From assembly GCA_964587105.1 (NCBI GenBank), contig CAZPKG010000015.1, positions 1 to 64,000 on the forward strand: DNA of 64,000 nucleotides. Reading direction: 5' to 3'. The translations under genes and the position numbers were made by a program. The stretch comes from JABWCQ01 sp964587105. Its GTDB lineage: Bacteria > Electryoneota > RPQS01. How positions within the stretch are numbered: position 1 is the first letter of the stretch; each line of letters opens with the position of its first letter. The notes under the pieces are model-generated. The model made no database searches, was not told where the DNA came from, and saw only the letters and a program-made list of their open reading frames with translations. Shown here piece by piece: positions 44,823 to 53,520 of the stretch.

Positions 44823-46249
44823 TGAATGCGAATGACTTTTTAGGTGTTCTGCCTGAACTGGTCGTCGTGTTGACGGCCTTACTGGCGATCATTGTCGATA
44901 TTGCCGCCAACGAGAAAAATGCCTCCGCGTCGCAAGGCATAACTATCATCGGGCTTGCCGTAGCCGGAATACTGTCAATCGTTTCGCCCGGCGAGAGCGG
45001 AATGATCATGGCCGGCCAGGTGTTTAATGATGGTTTTACGGCGTGGTTTCGCGCTTTGTTCGCTTTCGTCGGGCTGGTCACTGCGGTGTTCTCGCCGCTT
45101 TACATGAAGTTCCGTCGGATGCGCTTGGGTGAATACTACTCACTTCTTACCATGTGTGTCTTTGGCATGATGGTGATGGCTTCGGCGGGTAATCTGCTTC
45201 TGTTCTTCGTCGGCCTCGAAACCATGTCGATCTCACTTTATGTGCTCGTTGGACTTCGTCGCGATGATCCGTCTTCAATTGAAGGCGGAATGAAGTATCT
45301 TGTGCTTGGTGCCTTTTCGTCGGCGTTCCTCCTTTACGGTATGGCGCTAATTTATGGCGGCATCGGCTCGCTTGAATACAATGCGATTGCTCAAACTTTA
45401 CGGGATAGTGACGGCATCGGTCCAATGACTGTCAGCGGGATTGCGCTCTTGTTTGTTGGCTTTGCCTTCAAAGTATCCGCAGTTCCCTTCCATTTCTGGT
45501 CCCCCGACGTTTACGAAGGCGCCCCGACTTCAATTACGGCGTTCATGTCCACTGGAGCAAAAGCCGCGGCGTTCGTCGGGTTGATTCGCGTTTTCGGACA
45601 AGCGTTAAGTACGACCTCGGACCATTGGGTCGGAGCGTTGTCGGTAATATCGGCATTGACGATGACGGTCGGCAATGTTGTCGCGTTGAGGCAGCATAGT
45701 GTAAAGCGCATGTTGGCGTACTCCTCAATTGCACATGCCGGCTATCTTCTGGTTGGTATCGTTGCGGGTTCGCGTGATGCGTTTGCTGCGTCCGGTTTCT
45801 ATCTGATTGGCTATGCCTTGATGAATCTCGGTGCGTTTGGCGTGCTGATGCTCCTCAATCAACGGGGCAAAGGCGACTACTCGTTTGACTCTTTGCGGGG
45901 AATGGGAACAGTACACCCGCTACTTGGTCTGACGATGGCAGTTTTTATGCTCTCGTTGATCGGGATTCCTCCTACGGCGGGCTTCTTTGGAAAGCTGTAT
46001 CTGTTTTCCGCCGCGCTGAATGAGGGCCATTTGACCCTTGTTATCATCGGTCTTCTGAACAGCGCTGTAGCCGCTTTTTATTATTTGAAAGTCATCTCCA
46101 CGATGTTCATGGCCAAGCCCGAAGGTGATGTCGCGATTTCACAGCCGATGGGGTATAAAGCAGCGCTCGCGATCTCATCCATCTTGATAATCGCAATCGG
46201 TTTATTCCCTGATCAACTTGTCACCGCCATGCTGAAAGCGGTTCCGTAA
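44822..46249 (+). CDS. nuoN: NADH-quinone oxidoreductase subunit N
   Basis: 475 aa, ND2-type antiporter-like subunit with about 14 helices. FFVGLETMSISLYVLVG, FAFKVSAVPFHFWSPDVYEGAPTSITAFMSTGAKAAAF and MLAYSSIAHAGYLLVG are its conserved segments. Last gene of the cluster, followed by a perfect palindromic terminator. The peripheral arm genes nuoA to nuoI are not here. Confidence 0.96.
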   Translation: MNANDFLGVLPELVVVLTALLAIIVDIAANEKNASASQGITIIGLAVAGILSIVSPGESGMIMAGQVFNDGFTAWFRALFAFVGLVTAVFSPLYMKFRRMRLGEYYSLLTMCVFGMMVMASAGNLLLFFVGLETMSISLYVLVGLRRDDPSSIEGGMKYLVLGAFSSAFLLYGMALIYGGIGSLEYNAIAQTLRDSDGIGPMTVSGIALLFVGFAFKVSAVPFHFWSPDVYEGAPTSITAFMSTGAKAAAFVGLIRVFGQALSTTSDHWVGALSVISALTMTVGNVVALRQHSVKRMLAYSSIAHAGYLLVGIVAGSRDAFAASGFYLIGYALMNLGAFGVLMLLNQRGKGDYSFDSLRGMGTVHPLLGLTMAVFMLSLIGIPPTAGFFGKLYLFSAALNEGHLTLVIIGLLNSAVAAFYYLKVISTMFMAKPEGDVAISQPMGYKAALAISSILIIAIGLFPDQLVTAMLKAVP

Positions 46250-46271
46250 GCATTCCGAATCTTGACCAAAA

Positions 46272-46301
46272 AAAAAGCCCTTGCACGTGCAAGGGCTTTT
46301 T
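46272..46301. terminator. Perfect palindromic bidirectional terminator
   Basis: Arms AAAAAGCCCTTGCAC (46272-46286) and GTGCAAGGGCTTTTT (46287-46301), no mismatch, between the convergent nuoN and aminotransferase genes. Confidence 0.93.
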
Positions 46302-46320
46302 CATTCCTACAATATTGGTC

Positions 46321-47532
46321 TTAAACTGCTACGCCTGCAAACTGTGCGATAAATTCCCCGATCAGTCCGTAAGCTTTTTTCAGCGTCTCTTCCGGCGGCA
46401 GGAACACGATGCGGAAGTGTTTCGTGCCCGGCCGTTGGCCAAAACCAGAGCCGTGCACCGTGACAACTCCCGTTGCCTTGATCAATTCTCGCACGAACAA
46501 CTCGTCATCTTGTTCAATCGTGAGTTTCGGGAACGCATAGAATGCGCCCGTCGGCGCTACGCACGACACACCCGGAATTTCATTTAACATCCGCACTGAG
46601 ATGTCGCGGCGGCGCGAGAGCTTCTGCTTAAGCACAGTCAGATGCGATTGATCTCCGTCCAACGCCGGAGCGATTGCATATTGTTCGGGATGATTGGCCG
46701 AAAGCCGAGCGCGCAAAAGCTTGTTAATGGCCTCGACATAATCACCGACGCGCGCCTTATCGCCAGATACGATTCCCCAGCCGATACGAAATCCCGGTGC
46801 AACATAGGCCTTGGACATTCCGTTGAACGTCACCATCGGATGGCTTGTATCAAGCGACGCAATCGAAATATGCTTACCGCCGTCGAGAATCAATTTGTCA
46901 TAAATCTCATCTGCGAAGATCACGATATTGTGTTTGCGCGCCAACTCAAGGATGCCTTCAAGCGTTTCACGATCACAAACCGATCCGGTCGGATTATTCG
47001 GATTAATCAAAACAATCGCGCGCGTCTTGCTGTTAATCTTACTGGCAATATCATCCAAATCCGGCTGCCAGCCGTTCGCTTCGTCGAGATAGTATGGAAC
47101 CTCTTGCGCTTCAAGTTTCGCCAGCAGCGCCGTATAGAGCGGATAGCCGGGCGTAGGTGTGAGCACATTTTCCCCGGCATTCACCAACGCGGACAAGCAG
47201 ACGTCGATGGCTTCGCTTGCTCCGGTTGTAACAAAGATGTCCTGAATATTCCGGATGTGATTTCGTTCCGCGTCGCGTGCGATGGCCGCAACCGCAGCGG
47301 GGATTCCCGTTGACGGTGCGTAGCCGTTGCGGTTGTCTCGCATCGCCTTGGCGGTTGCTTCGACAACATGATCAGGCGTCGCAAAGTCAAACAGATTCGG
47401 ATCGCCGATATTCAAATAGAGCATCTCGCGCCCGGATGCGGCAACCTGCTGGGCCAGCACCACGACGTCGCGCACCGCATACGTCACATTCTCGGTCCGG
47501 CGGGCCGGCTGTATTTTGTGTGTTGTGTTCAT
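46321..47532 (-). CDS. Pyridoxal phosphate-dependent aminotransferase (AlaA-like class I)
   Basis: 403 aa. PLP lysine is Lys241 in FNGMSKAYVAPGFRIGW; other fold-type I signatures are YLNIGDPNLFDF, VTTGASEAIDVCLSALVNAGENVLTPTPGYPLY and INPNNPTGSV. The sequence resembles AlaA/AlaC-type alanine transaminases (GDP..FDF and Y.P..GI) more than aspartate-specific enzymes, but substrate assignment is tentative. Last gene of the minus-strand string; 38 nt separate it from the transporter gene. Confidence 0.85.
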   Translation of the reverse strand: MNTTHKIQPARRTENVTYAVRDVVVLAQQVAASGREMLYLNIGDPNLFDFATPDHVVEATAKAMRDNRNGYAPSTGIPAAVAAIARDAERNHIRNIQDIFVTTGASEAIDVCLSALVNAGENVLTPTPGYPLYTALLAKLEAQEVPYYLDEANGWQPDLDDIASKINSKTRAIVLINPNNPTGSVCDRETLEGILELARKHNIVIFADEIYDKLILDGGKHISIASLDTSHPMVTFNGMSKAYVAPGFRIGWGIVSGDKARVGDYVEAINKLLRARLSANHPEQYAIAPALDGDQSHLTVLKQKLSRRRDISVRMLNEIPGVSCVAPTGAFYAFPKLTIEQDDELFVRELIKATGVVTVHGSGFGQRPGTKHFRIVFLPPEETLKKAYGLIGEFIAQFAGVAV

Positions 47533-47570
47533 TCGAATTCCGAAATTGTAGTCAAATCAAAGTAACGAAC

Positions 47571-49229
47571 TTATACGTCCTTGGTCTGCCATTTGTGGGC
47601 GAAATAGGAGTAGATCGCGATGCCGATTGAAGAGGCAATACCGATCGCCGCAAACTGATACCATAGCTTGTATGGATGATATGTGTTCCAAAGCATCGTT
47701 GTTGTTTGCGTAGCGTCCATTCCCGCGACAATACCGAGAAACTCAGTTGCTTTCACTCGCGAAATGCCTTCGCCCTGAACAAATGCGTCGGCCACAACTT
47801 GTGCAGCGCGCGTCGGATCAACGCCCGCAGCCTGCACCTTCGAGACAATCGCATCCTGAGTCATCCCGCTCACGATTCCGAATTTTGTCGCCAAGTAGTT
47901 CAGCGCCAGATTCGCTTTGTCGCCAAGTTTGTCGTACACTTCTCCACCCATCAATGAACCGTAGCTCCAGCCAATCGCGAGCGGAATATTAGCATATCCC
48001 ATGTATAGAGCTTTTTGACCTTCGGGCGCGATCACGCCGAGGTACTCATTCATCTTGGGACTTGCCAACATCTCACCGACGCTGAACAGCATGATTCCGA
48101 GAATACACAAATAGCCCGACATCGTGAATCCCGCTGCAACGAGTCCCGCCGCCGAAATCGTCATTCCCAACAAGATCGAAGTGAGTCGCCGCATCCGTGA
48201 AACCAAATAAGAAACGAAGATGACAAAGACGACGATCAAGCCTGAATTTGCATTGATCATCCACTCTTGCGTAATCATGGTACCGCGCGGCGTTACGTCA
48301 GTCATCCAGCTTGGCAGATTCAGTGCAGTCACGATTGCCGAACTGTCAACCCAATCCACAATGAAATTGGGCAGCATATCAAACAGTTGCATGAACATCA
48401 GCCAAAAACCCGACATCAACCAAATGAACGCTCCGACGCGCGTTGTGCGAATAATCAGAGCGCCAAGAGACAGCCCAACGATTGACAACTGAATAGGTTT
48501 CGGGAGTTGGAGCACAAACGCCAATGCGATCGCTACCATTCCGACCGGGACTAACCACCACGGCCGTGACATGTTGATGCAAGTCGTCTCAAAAATCGTC
48601 CACGGCGTACCCTTTTGGTCTCCACCGGCTGGAACGTCTTTATAAGTCAGTAGCATCAATAGGTTCAAACAGACAATTGCCGCACAACCGTAAAAAACCG
48701 TGGGCCACGAAATCCCATATAAGTAGTGGGCGAGCGGTGGTCCCAGAAATCCTCCGATATTCACGACCATGTAAAACGTTCCCCAACCCACTGAGGAAGT
48801 TTCCTTAGAGATAGTCTGTACTAACGTGCCCTGTATGCCCGGTTTGAAAATCGCAGTTCCGAACGCCAGCACGCTGCAGCCGAACATAAATGCATAGTAA
48901 TCGCGTTGTGTCGCCATCAAAATGTAACCGGCTGCTGCCAGAAAAACACTCGTGGCAATCGTTCGCTTGTAACCGTAACGGTCGGCAAATCCGCCTGAGA
49001 ACATCGGTACCAGCGATTGCACCAGCGCCCATACAAAAAAGATGGTTCCCTTTTGTATCTGCGTGAAATGCAGGCCGTTTACTTCATCGGCTTGCGCAAT
49101 ATAAATCGGGATGACGACGCGCACGCCGTAGTAGGCAAGGCGTTCGATCATCTCCATGATGTTGAGCATCCAAAACGGACGCCCAAACTGAGACAACTGT
49201 CCCAGCAAATTGGGTCGTGCAGCGCTCAC
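47571..49229 (-). CDS. MFS transporter of the POT/PTR proton-oligopeptide type
   Basis: 552 aa with about 14 predicted membrane helices. MLNIMEMIERLAYYGVRVVIPIYI matches the POT signature region (ERFxYYGMR), though I would not be sure of peptides as substrate; FKPGIQGTLVQTISKETSSVGWGTFYMVVNIGGFLGPPLAHYL corresponds to the second conserved POT block. A long loop and an extra segment near residues 440-520 are unusual. GTG 49229, one base after the upstream gene's stop. Cytoplasmic membrane. Confidence 0.78.
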   Translation of the reverse strand: MSAARPNLLGQLSQFGRPFWMLNIMEMIERLAYYGVRVVIPIYIAQADEVNGLHFTQIQKGTIFFVWALVQSLVPMFSGGFADRYGYKRTIATSVFLAAAGYILMATQRDYYAFMFGCSVLAFGTAIFKPGIQGTLVQTISKETSSVGWGTFYMVVNIGGFLGPPLAHYLYGISWPTVFYGCAAIVCLNLLMLLTYKDVPAGGDQKGTPWTIFETTCINMSRPWWLVPVGMVAIALAFVLQLPKPIQLSIVGLSLGALIIRTTRVGAFIWLMSGFWLMFMQLFDMLPNFIVDWVDSSAIVTALNLPSWMTDVTPRGTMITQEWMINANSGLIVVFVIFVSYLVSRMRRLTSILLGMTISAAGLVAAGFTMSGYLCILGIMLFSVGEMLASPKMNEYLGVIAPEGQKALYMGYANIPLAIGWSYGSLMGGEVYDKLGDKANLALNYLATKFGIVSGMTQDAIVSKVQAAGVDPTRAAQVVADAFVQGEGISRVKATEFLGIVAGMDATQTTTMLWNTYHPYKLWYQFAAIGIASSIGIAIYSYFAHKWQTKDV

Positions 49230-49230
49230 G

Positions 49231-50175
49231 TTAGTTTTGTGTAGTGGTGATGACAGGTGCTATGGATTTGTAAGAAGTCTCAAAATTAGGAAAATCGAAC
49301 ACGGAAGGGTGGAGGAGTTGCGCCATCAATTCTGAGGATTCAATGAGTCGTGGCCCTGGACGATTAAAGTAAGCGTTACCGTCAACTGCATATGCTCGTC
49401 CCGTTTGAACGGCACGCAGTTGATTCCACCGCGCGTCAGCCGCCAAAATTTCTGTATCTTGAATCGTGCGCTCAAGTGAAAATCCGCACGGCATACACAC
49501 GATTATGTCAGGATCGGCCGCCTGCAATTCCTCAATGGTAATTGTTCGTGACCGTCCATTTTTATCGGCAAGCACGGGACGGCCACCGACATACTGAACA
49601 AGCTCCGGCATCCAATTCCCTGATATCATCAGCGGATCAAGCCATTCGAGACAGGCGATCTTACGTTTCGGAAATCTTTGAGTCCGCTCTTGCAATACCT
49701 TGATCCGATTCCTCAGCTTGTCACACAGCTCAAATGCTCTTCCTTCGATTCGAAGAGATCGGGCGACGCGCAAGATGTCGTTGTAAAGATCCTGAAAACA
49801 ACTTGTATTGAGCGGAACGATATGAGGTTGAACCGCCCAGTTTTCCATTCCGATCCCTTCAAGGTCGCGTGGACTGACTGCGCACACTTCGCATTGCACC
49901 TGCGTGAATATCACCGTCGGTTCAAGCGACTTGATCCTCTTTGCGTCCACACGATAGAGCGACTCCCCCGATTCCATTCTATTGCGAACCTGCGCATCAA
50001 TCTCAGCACTCGGAAATTCAGACAAAACTGCGGAGCTTGTGCAGCGCGGTCGTGACAGAACTGAATCGGGATAGTCGCATTCGTGGCTAATCCCAACCAA
50101 CCATTTCTCCGCTCCCAACGCGCAAACAATTTCAGTGGCGCTGGCAATCAAAGAAATGATTCGCGGATCACTCAT
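49231..50175 (-). CDS. BtuF/FepB-like substrate-binding-fold protein without signal peptide
   Basis: 314 aa of the PF01497-type periplasmic-binding fold: ISLIASATEIVCALGAEKWLVGISHECDYPDSV at the start, the central hinge, then EELQAADPDIIVCMPCGFSLERT and the C-terminal YAVDGNAYFNRPGPRLIESSELMAQLLHP. The family binds cobalamin or metal chelates for ABC uptake. This copy has no signal peptide or lipobox, and no permease or ATPase is nearby, so it may be a cytosolic cobalamin-binding protein. It overlaps glgB by 8 nt. Confidence 0.78.
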   Translation of the reverse strand: MSDPRIISLIASATEIVCALGAEKWLVGISHECDYPDSVLSRPRCTSSAVLSEFPSAEIDAQVRNRMESGESLYRVDAKRIKSLEPTVIFTQVQCEVCAVSPRDLEGIGMENWAVQPHIVPLNTSCFQDLYNDILRVARSLRIEGRAFELCDKLRNRIKVLQERTQRFPKRKIACLEWLDPLMISGNWMPELVQYVGGRPVLADKNGRSRTITIEELQAADPDIIVCMPCGFSLERTIQDTEILAADARWNQLRAVQTGRAYAVDGNAYFNRPGPRLIESSELMAQLLHPSVFDFPNFETSYKSIAPVITTTQN

Positions 50176-52084
50176 GCGGTTTCTTTGCAGGTTTCGGGCT
50201 TCTGAGGAACACGGCGCCCAGAGGAGGAATCGTCAAATGAAGCGAATACGGACGACTGTGCGATGGTTCGTCAACCGTATTCACTCCGCCCATGTTGCCC
50301 ACGCCCGATCCCCAGTACGCTTCTGCATCGCTGTTCAAACACTCCTGCCAGTGCCCAGCGATTGGAACTCCAATTTTGTAATCATAGCGAATGATCGGAG
50401 TAAAATTCAGCGCCACCAGTATCTGCGCATCGTCTTCGCCGCTATTCCGCAAAAACGTAATCACTGACTGATCGCTGTCCTGGCAATCCACCCATTCAAA
50501 CCCCGCTGGATGAAAGTCCTGCTTGTGAAGCGCAGGCTCTTTCCGGTAAAGACTATTTAAGTCGCGCACCCATTTTTGCATCCCAGCGTGCGACGCAAAG
50601 TCCAGCAAATTCCAATCAAGTGAATCGTCATGATTCCATTCACGCCACTGCGCAATTTCGCCGCCCATGAAGAGCATCTTTTTGCCCGGCATTCCCCACA
50701 TGTAAGCATACAGCATCCGCAAATTCGCAAACTTCTGCCACATGTCGCCGCTCATCTTATTCAAGAGCGAGCCTTTGCCGTGAACCACTTCGTCATGCGA
50801 CAACGGCAACACAAAATTCTCCGTCCATGCATATAGCATTCTGAACGTAAGTAAATGATGATGATACTTTCTGAAGATTGGATCGAGCTTCATGTACTCA
50901 AGCGTATCATGCATCCAGCCCATATCCCATTTCATCCGGAAACCCAGTCCGCCGATGTATGGCGGCCGCGATACCATTGGCCAGGATGTGCTCTCCTCAG
51001 CGATTGGAATCGTGCCCGGAAAGGCCGTACAAACCTCGTGGTTCAGCCGTTTCAAGAATTCGATGGCGTCAAGATTCTCTTTGCCGCCGTACTTATTCGG
51101 AATCCATTCGCCTTGTTTACGCGAGTAATCAAGATAGAGCATCGAGGCCACGCCGTCCACCCGCAATCCGTCTGCATGATAGACGTCCATCCAATAGAAA
51201 GCCGAGCTGATTAGAAAACTGCGCACTTCATCGCGACCGTAATTAAAAATGAAGCTGCCCCAATCAGGATGAAATCCCTGCCTTCTGTCCGCGTGCTCAA
51301 ACACATATGTCCCATCAAAATAGCCGAGCGAGAATTCATCCGTAGCAAAATGCGATGGTACCCAATCGATCAATACTCCGATCCCGTTCAAATGCAGTTG
51401 ATCGATCAAGTACATCAGATCCTGAGGTGCGCCGTATCTCGCCGTCGGCGCAAAATATGAACTCGTCTGATAACCCCACGATCCATAATATGGATGCTCC
51501 ATAACCGGCAAGAATTCAACGTGAGTAAATCCGTTCTCTTTCAAGTAGCGGATCAAACGCGGTGCAAGTTCACGATAATGTAGCGAGCGAAATCCGTCGT
51601 GCTTCACTCTATCCCAACTGCCGAGGTGCATTTCATAAATGCTGATCGGAGCGTTGTCTGCGTTCTTTCTTGCGCGATCTTCCATCCATGAATGGTCGTG
51701 CCAAGCATATGAATTATCATGAACGATGGAGGCGGACTTTGGCGGCATTTCCGTTCTGAATGCGAACGGATCGGTCTTATCGACTTCATACCGCGATGTG
51801 CGGGAGCGGATGTGGTACTTGTAGGCTTCTCCGGCCTTTAGCCCCGGCACAAAGCACTCCCAAATTCCACTTGATTCCAATTGGAACAGCGGATTCTTGC
51901 CAGGATTCCATCCATTGAAATCACCCACAAGCGAAACGTCGCGCGCATCCGGTGCCCAAACGGCAAAGGACACGCCCGGCTTTCCGTCGCGCGTCTCTAA
52001 GTGAGCGCCGAGCTTCTGGTAAAGCCTGAAGTGACTGCCTTCGTTGAACAGATACCGGTCTTGCGGACTAATGTGGGAGGACAT
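50168..52084 (-). CDS. glgB: 1,4-alpha-glucan branching enzyme
   Basis: 638 aa from ATG 52084. The upstream in-frame start (52183) would lie inside and beyond the promoter, so it is rejected. Domains: CBM48 (residues 30-120, VSFAVWAPDARDVSLVGDFNGW), GH13 barrel with catalytic Asp310 (GLRVDGVASM), Glu363 (PIAEEST) and LSHDEVVHGK, and a C-terminal beta domain. It adds alpha-1,6 branches to glycogen. No other glycogen genes are next to it; the BtuF-like gene overlaps its end, which looks like a co-transcription accident or an uncharacterised link. Confidence 0.95.
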   Translation of the reverse strand: MSSHISPQDRYLFNEGSHFRLYQKLGAHLETRDGKPGVSFAVWAPDARDVSLVGDFNGWNPGKNPLFQLESSGIWECFVPGLKAGEAYKYHIRSRTSRYEVDKTDPFAFRTEMPPKSASIVHDNSYAWHDHSWMEDRARKNADNAPISIYEMHLGSWDRVKHDGFRSLHYRELAPRLIRYLKENGFTHVEFLPVMEHPYYGSWGYQTSSYFAPTARYGAPQDLMYLIDQLHLNGIGVLIDWVPSHFATDEFSLGYFDGTYVFEHADRRQGFHPDWGSFIFNYGRDEVRSFLISSAFYWMDVYHADGLRVDGVASMLYLDYSRKQGEWIPNKYGGKENLDAIEFLKRLNHEVCTAFPGTIPIAEESTSWPMVSRPPYIGGLGFRMKWDMGWMHDTLEYMKLDPIFRKYHHHLLTFRMLYAWTENFVLPLSHDEVVHGKGSLLNKMSGDMWQKFANLRMLYAYMWGMPGKKMLFMGGEIAQWREWNHDDSLDWNLLDFASHAGMQKWVRDLNSLYRKEPALHKQDFHPAGFEWVDCQDSDQSVITFLRNSGEDDAQILVALNFTPIIRYDYKIGVPIAGHWQECLNSDAEAYWGSGVGNMGGVNTVDEPSHSRPYSLHLTIPPLGAVFLRSPKPAKKPHE

Positions 52085-52115
52085 GAGAGTATGGACAATT
52101 CGAGTGTTGTCCCAG

Positions 52116-52144
52116 AATATAGAGTGATTAAACCGGAACTTCAA
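52116..52144 (-). promoter_or_regulatory. Promoter of glgB
   Basis: On the minus strand TTGAAG (52139-52144), 17 nt, TATATT (52116-52121); predicted start near 52109, about 25 nt before ATG 52084. This position decides the glgB start. Confidence 0.72.
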
Positions 52145-52224
52145 GCCGCAAACGTCAGTTGACCCATGAGGCCACTGGAACATGCCCCCATCGCACTGCT
52201 GATGCCTCGCCTCGTTTTTTCAAC

Positions 52225-52254
52225 AAAAAAGGCTGCCGAATACATTCGACAGCC
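52225..52254 (-). terminator. Intrinsic terminator after tRNA-Asn
   Basis: On the minus strand AGGCTGTCGAAT and ATTCGGCAGCCT pair with one mismatch, followed by TTTTTT. Confidence 0.8.
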
Positions 52255-52260
52255 TGTCTG

Positions 52261-52332
52261 CTCCGGAGGAGGGATTCGAACCCCCGACCTAGTGGTTAAC
52301 AGCCACCCGCTCTACCGCTGAGCTACTCCGGA
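52261..52332 (-). tRNA. tRNA-Asn (GTT)
   Basis: Complete cloverleaf on the minus strand, 72 nt. Acceptor TCCGGAG pairs with CTCCGGA, discriminator G; D stem GCTC/GAGC; anticodon stem GGTGG/CCACT with loop CTGTTAA, giving anticodon GTT for Asn; T arm GGGGG-TTCGAAT-CCCTC. No 3' CCA is encoded. It has its own promoter and terminator. Confidence 0.96.
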
Positions 52333-52342
52333 AAGAAGCACG

Positions 52343-52371
52343 AATCTAACGATTTTCCCTGAACTTGTCAA
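52343..52371 (-). promoter_or_regulatory. Promoter of tRNA-Asn
   Basis: On the minus strand TTGACA (52366-52371), 17 nt, TAGATT (52343-52348). It is 11 nt upstream of the mature tRNA, and divergent from the promoter at 52414. Confidence 0.75.
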
Positions 52372-52413
52372 GAACCGCGTCCGCCGATTTCGCCTCGATT
52401 TGAGTCTGTGGGC

Positions 52414-52442
52414 TTGAATATTTTCGCAAGTAGCCCTATATT
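52414..52442 (+). promoter_or_regulatory. Promoter of the small basic protein and HIT gene
   Basis: TTGAAT (52414-52419), 17 nt, TATATT (52437-52442), predicted start near 52449. Confidence 0.72.
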
Positions 52443-52480
52443 GAGGGACTTAATACTAATTCAACTCAAGTAGGATGAAA

Positions 52481-52579
52481 ATGGGACGCAACAAGACTCT
52501 CATGAAACGGCATCATCGTGCGACGAAGCGCCGGATCAAAGCCAAAATGCGCGCCGCCAAGGCAGCCGCCGGAAAGTAA
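52481..52579 (+). CDS. 32-residue highly basic protein, possible ribosomal protein (bS22/COX24-like)
   Basis: A very short open frame. ATG 52481 has AGTAGG six nucleotides upstream; an ATG at 52475 would leave no spacing. Product: about 15 of 32 residues are Lys, Arg or His, with core KRHHRATKRRIKAKMRAAKA, no acid residue and no cysteine. This is the composition of tiny ribosomal proteins such as mycobacterial bS22 and the COX24/AURKAIP1 group; the fit is by composition and length only. It has its own promoter, a good ribosome site and the HIT gene starts one base after its stop, so it is probably real and co-expressed. Confidence 0.6.
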   Translation: MGRNKTLMKRHHRATKRRIKAKMRAAKAAAGK

Positions 52580-52580
52580 A

Positions 52581-52925
52581 ATGGAACGGACAGTTTTCGG
52601 GAGAATCATCGCGGGTGAGATTTCTGCTGATAAACTCTTGGAAAACGATGATTTAATCGCTATTCGGGATGTCAACCCACAGGCCCCTGTGCATGTTTTG
52701 ATTATCCCCAAGAAACCCCTCGTTGGGATTTCTGACACTTCTGCTTCCGACAACGAACTGCTCGGCAAGCTCCTCGAAGCGGCGCGAGACGTGGCCGCCA
52801 ACCTTGGGCTTTCGGCTGACGGCTTTCGTATTGTCATCAATAATGGTGCTTCAGCAGGCCAATCCGTGCCTCATTTGCACCTTCATCTCCTCGGCGGACG
52901 TGACTTCCGCTGGCCCCCGGGTTGA
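52581..52925 (+). CDS. HIT-family histidine triad nucleotide-binding protein
   Basis: 114 aa from ATG 52581. The open frame continues upstream through the basic-protein gene but in another reading frame, so the internal ATG is used. FGRIIAGEISADKLLENDDLIAIRDVNPQAPVHVLIIPKKP and the HIT motif QSVPHLHLHLLGGR are complete. Dimeric purine-nucleotide phosphoramidase or AMP-lysine hydrolase (HinT type), cytoplasmic. One base separates it from the upstream stop. Confidence 0.94.
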   Translation: MERTVFGRIIAGEISADKLLENDDLIAIRDVNPQAPVHVLIIPKKPLVGISDTSASDNELLGKLLEAARDVAANLGLSADGFRIVINNGASAGQSVPHLHLHLLGGRDFRWPPG

Positions 52926-52958
52926 TTTAAGATTATAAGAAATAAGAGGTTTCATTCA

Positions 52959-53372
52959 ATGCGTCGTACTTTCGCGTATGCCAGCATTTGGGCGATCTTC
53001 GTCGCAGCGTTTGTGCTCGTTGGTTGTAAGTCCGGTCCCACCGAGCAAGAGCTGTTTGACAAAGCAACCGCCGCGCAAGAACAGAGCGATTTCCCAACAG
53101 CCATTAAGGCCTATGAGGAACTTGTGTTGAAGCACCCGAAATCAACCTACGCCCCGAAATGTCAGTTCATGATTGGCTATCTGTATGCCAATCATATGAA
53201 GGATGTGGACAAGGCAAAGGCTGCATACCAGTCCTTCATCAAGAACTTCCCCGAGGATAATCTTGTCAAAGACGCGCAATGGGAGCTTGACCACCTTGGG
53301 CAGGACGTCAATCAGATTGATGAATTGAACAAGATAATCGGGACCCCGGACTCCGCCGCGAAACACGGATGA
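52959..53372 (+). CDS. TPR-containing lipoprotein
   Basis: 137 aa. Signal with lipobox LVGC (Cys near residue 23; MRRTFAYASIWAIFVAAFVLVGC), then three TPR-like helical pairs: ELFDKATAAQEQSDFPTAIKAYEELVLKHP, YAPKCQFMIGYLYANHMKDVDKAKAAYQSFIKNFP and DAQWELDHLG. The layout resembles BamD or CpoB/YbgF-type proteins of the periplasm, but the length is shorter than BamD. Probably outer-membrane tethered; partner unknown. It is followed by a strong terminator that separates it from the Bat operon. Confidence 0.72.
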   Translation: MRRTFAYASIWAIFVAAFVLVGCKSGPTEQELFDKATAAQEQSDFPTAIKAYEELVLKHPKSTYAPKCQFMIGYLYANHMKDVDKAKAAYQSFIKNFPEDNLVKDAQWELDHLGQDVNQIDELNKIIGTPDSAAKHG

Positions 53373-53401
53373 TTGCATCATGCTCTAAATGAGTGCCACT
53401 T

Positions 53402-53429
53402 AGATCCCCGAGAGGGGGTCTAATTTTTT
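53402..53429 (+). terminator. Intrinsic terminator after the TPR lipoprotein gene
   Basis: AGATCCCC (53402-53409) and GGGGGTCT (53414-53421) around a GAGA loop, followed by AATTTTTT. Confidence 0.88.
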
Positions 53430-53520
53430 GTGGCCATTTGGGAACCAAGTCCAGTTTTCCCGTGTTTATTCTCTTGAAATCAGATATTGGCCTGTAACAA
53501 TTTAGAAAGCAGAAACTTGT

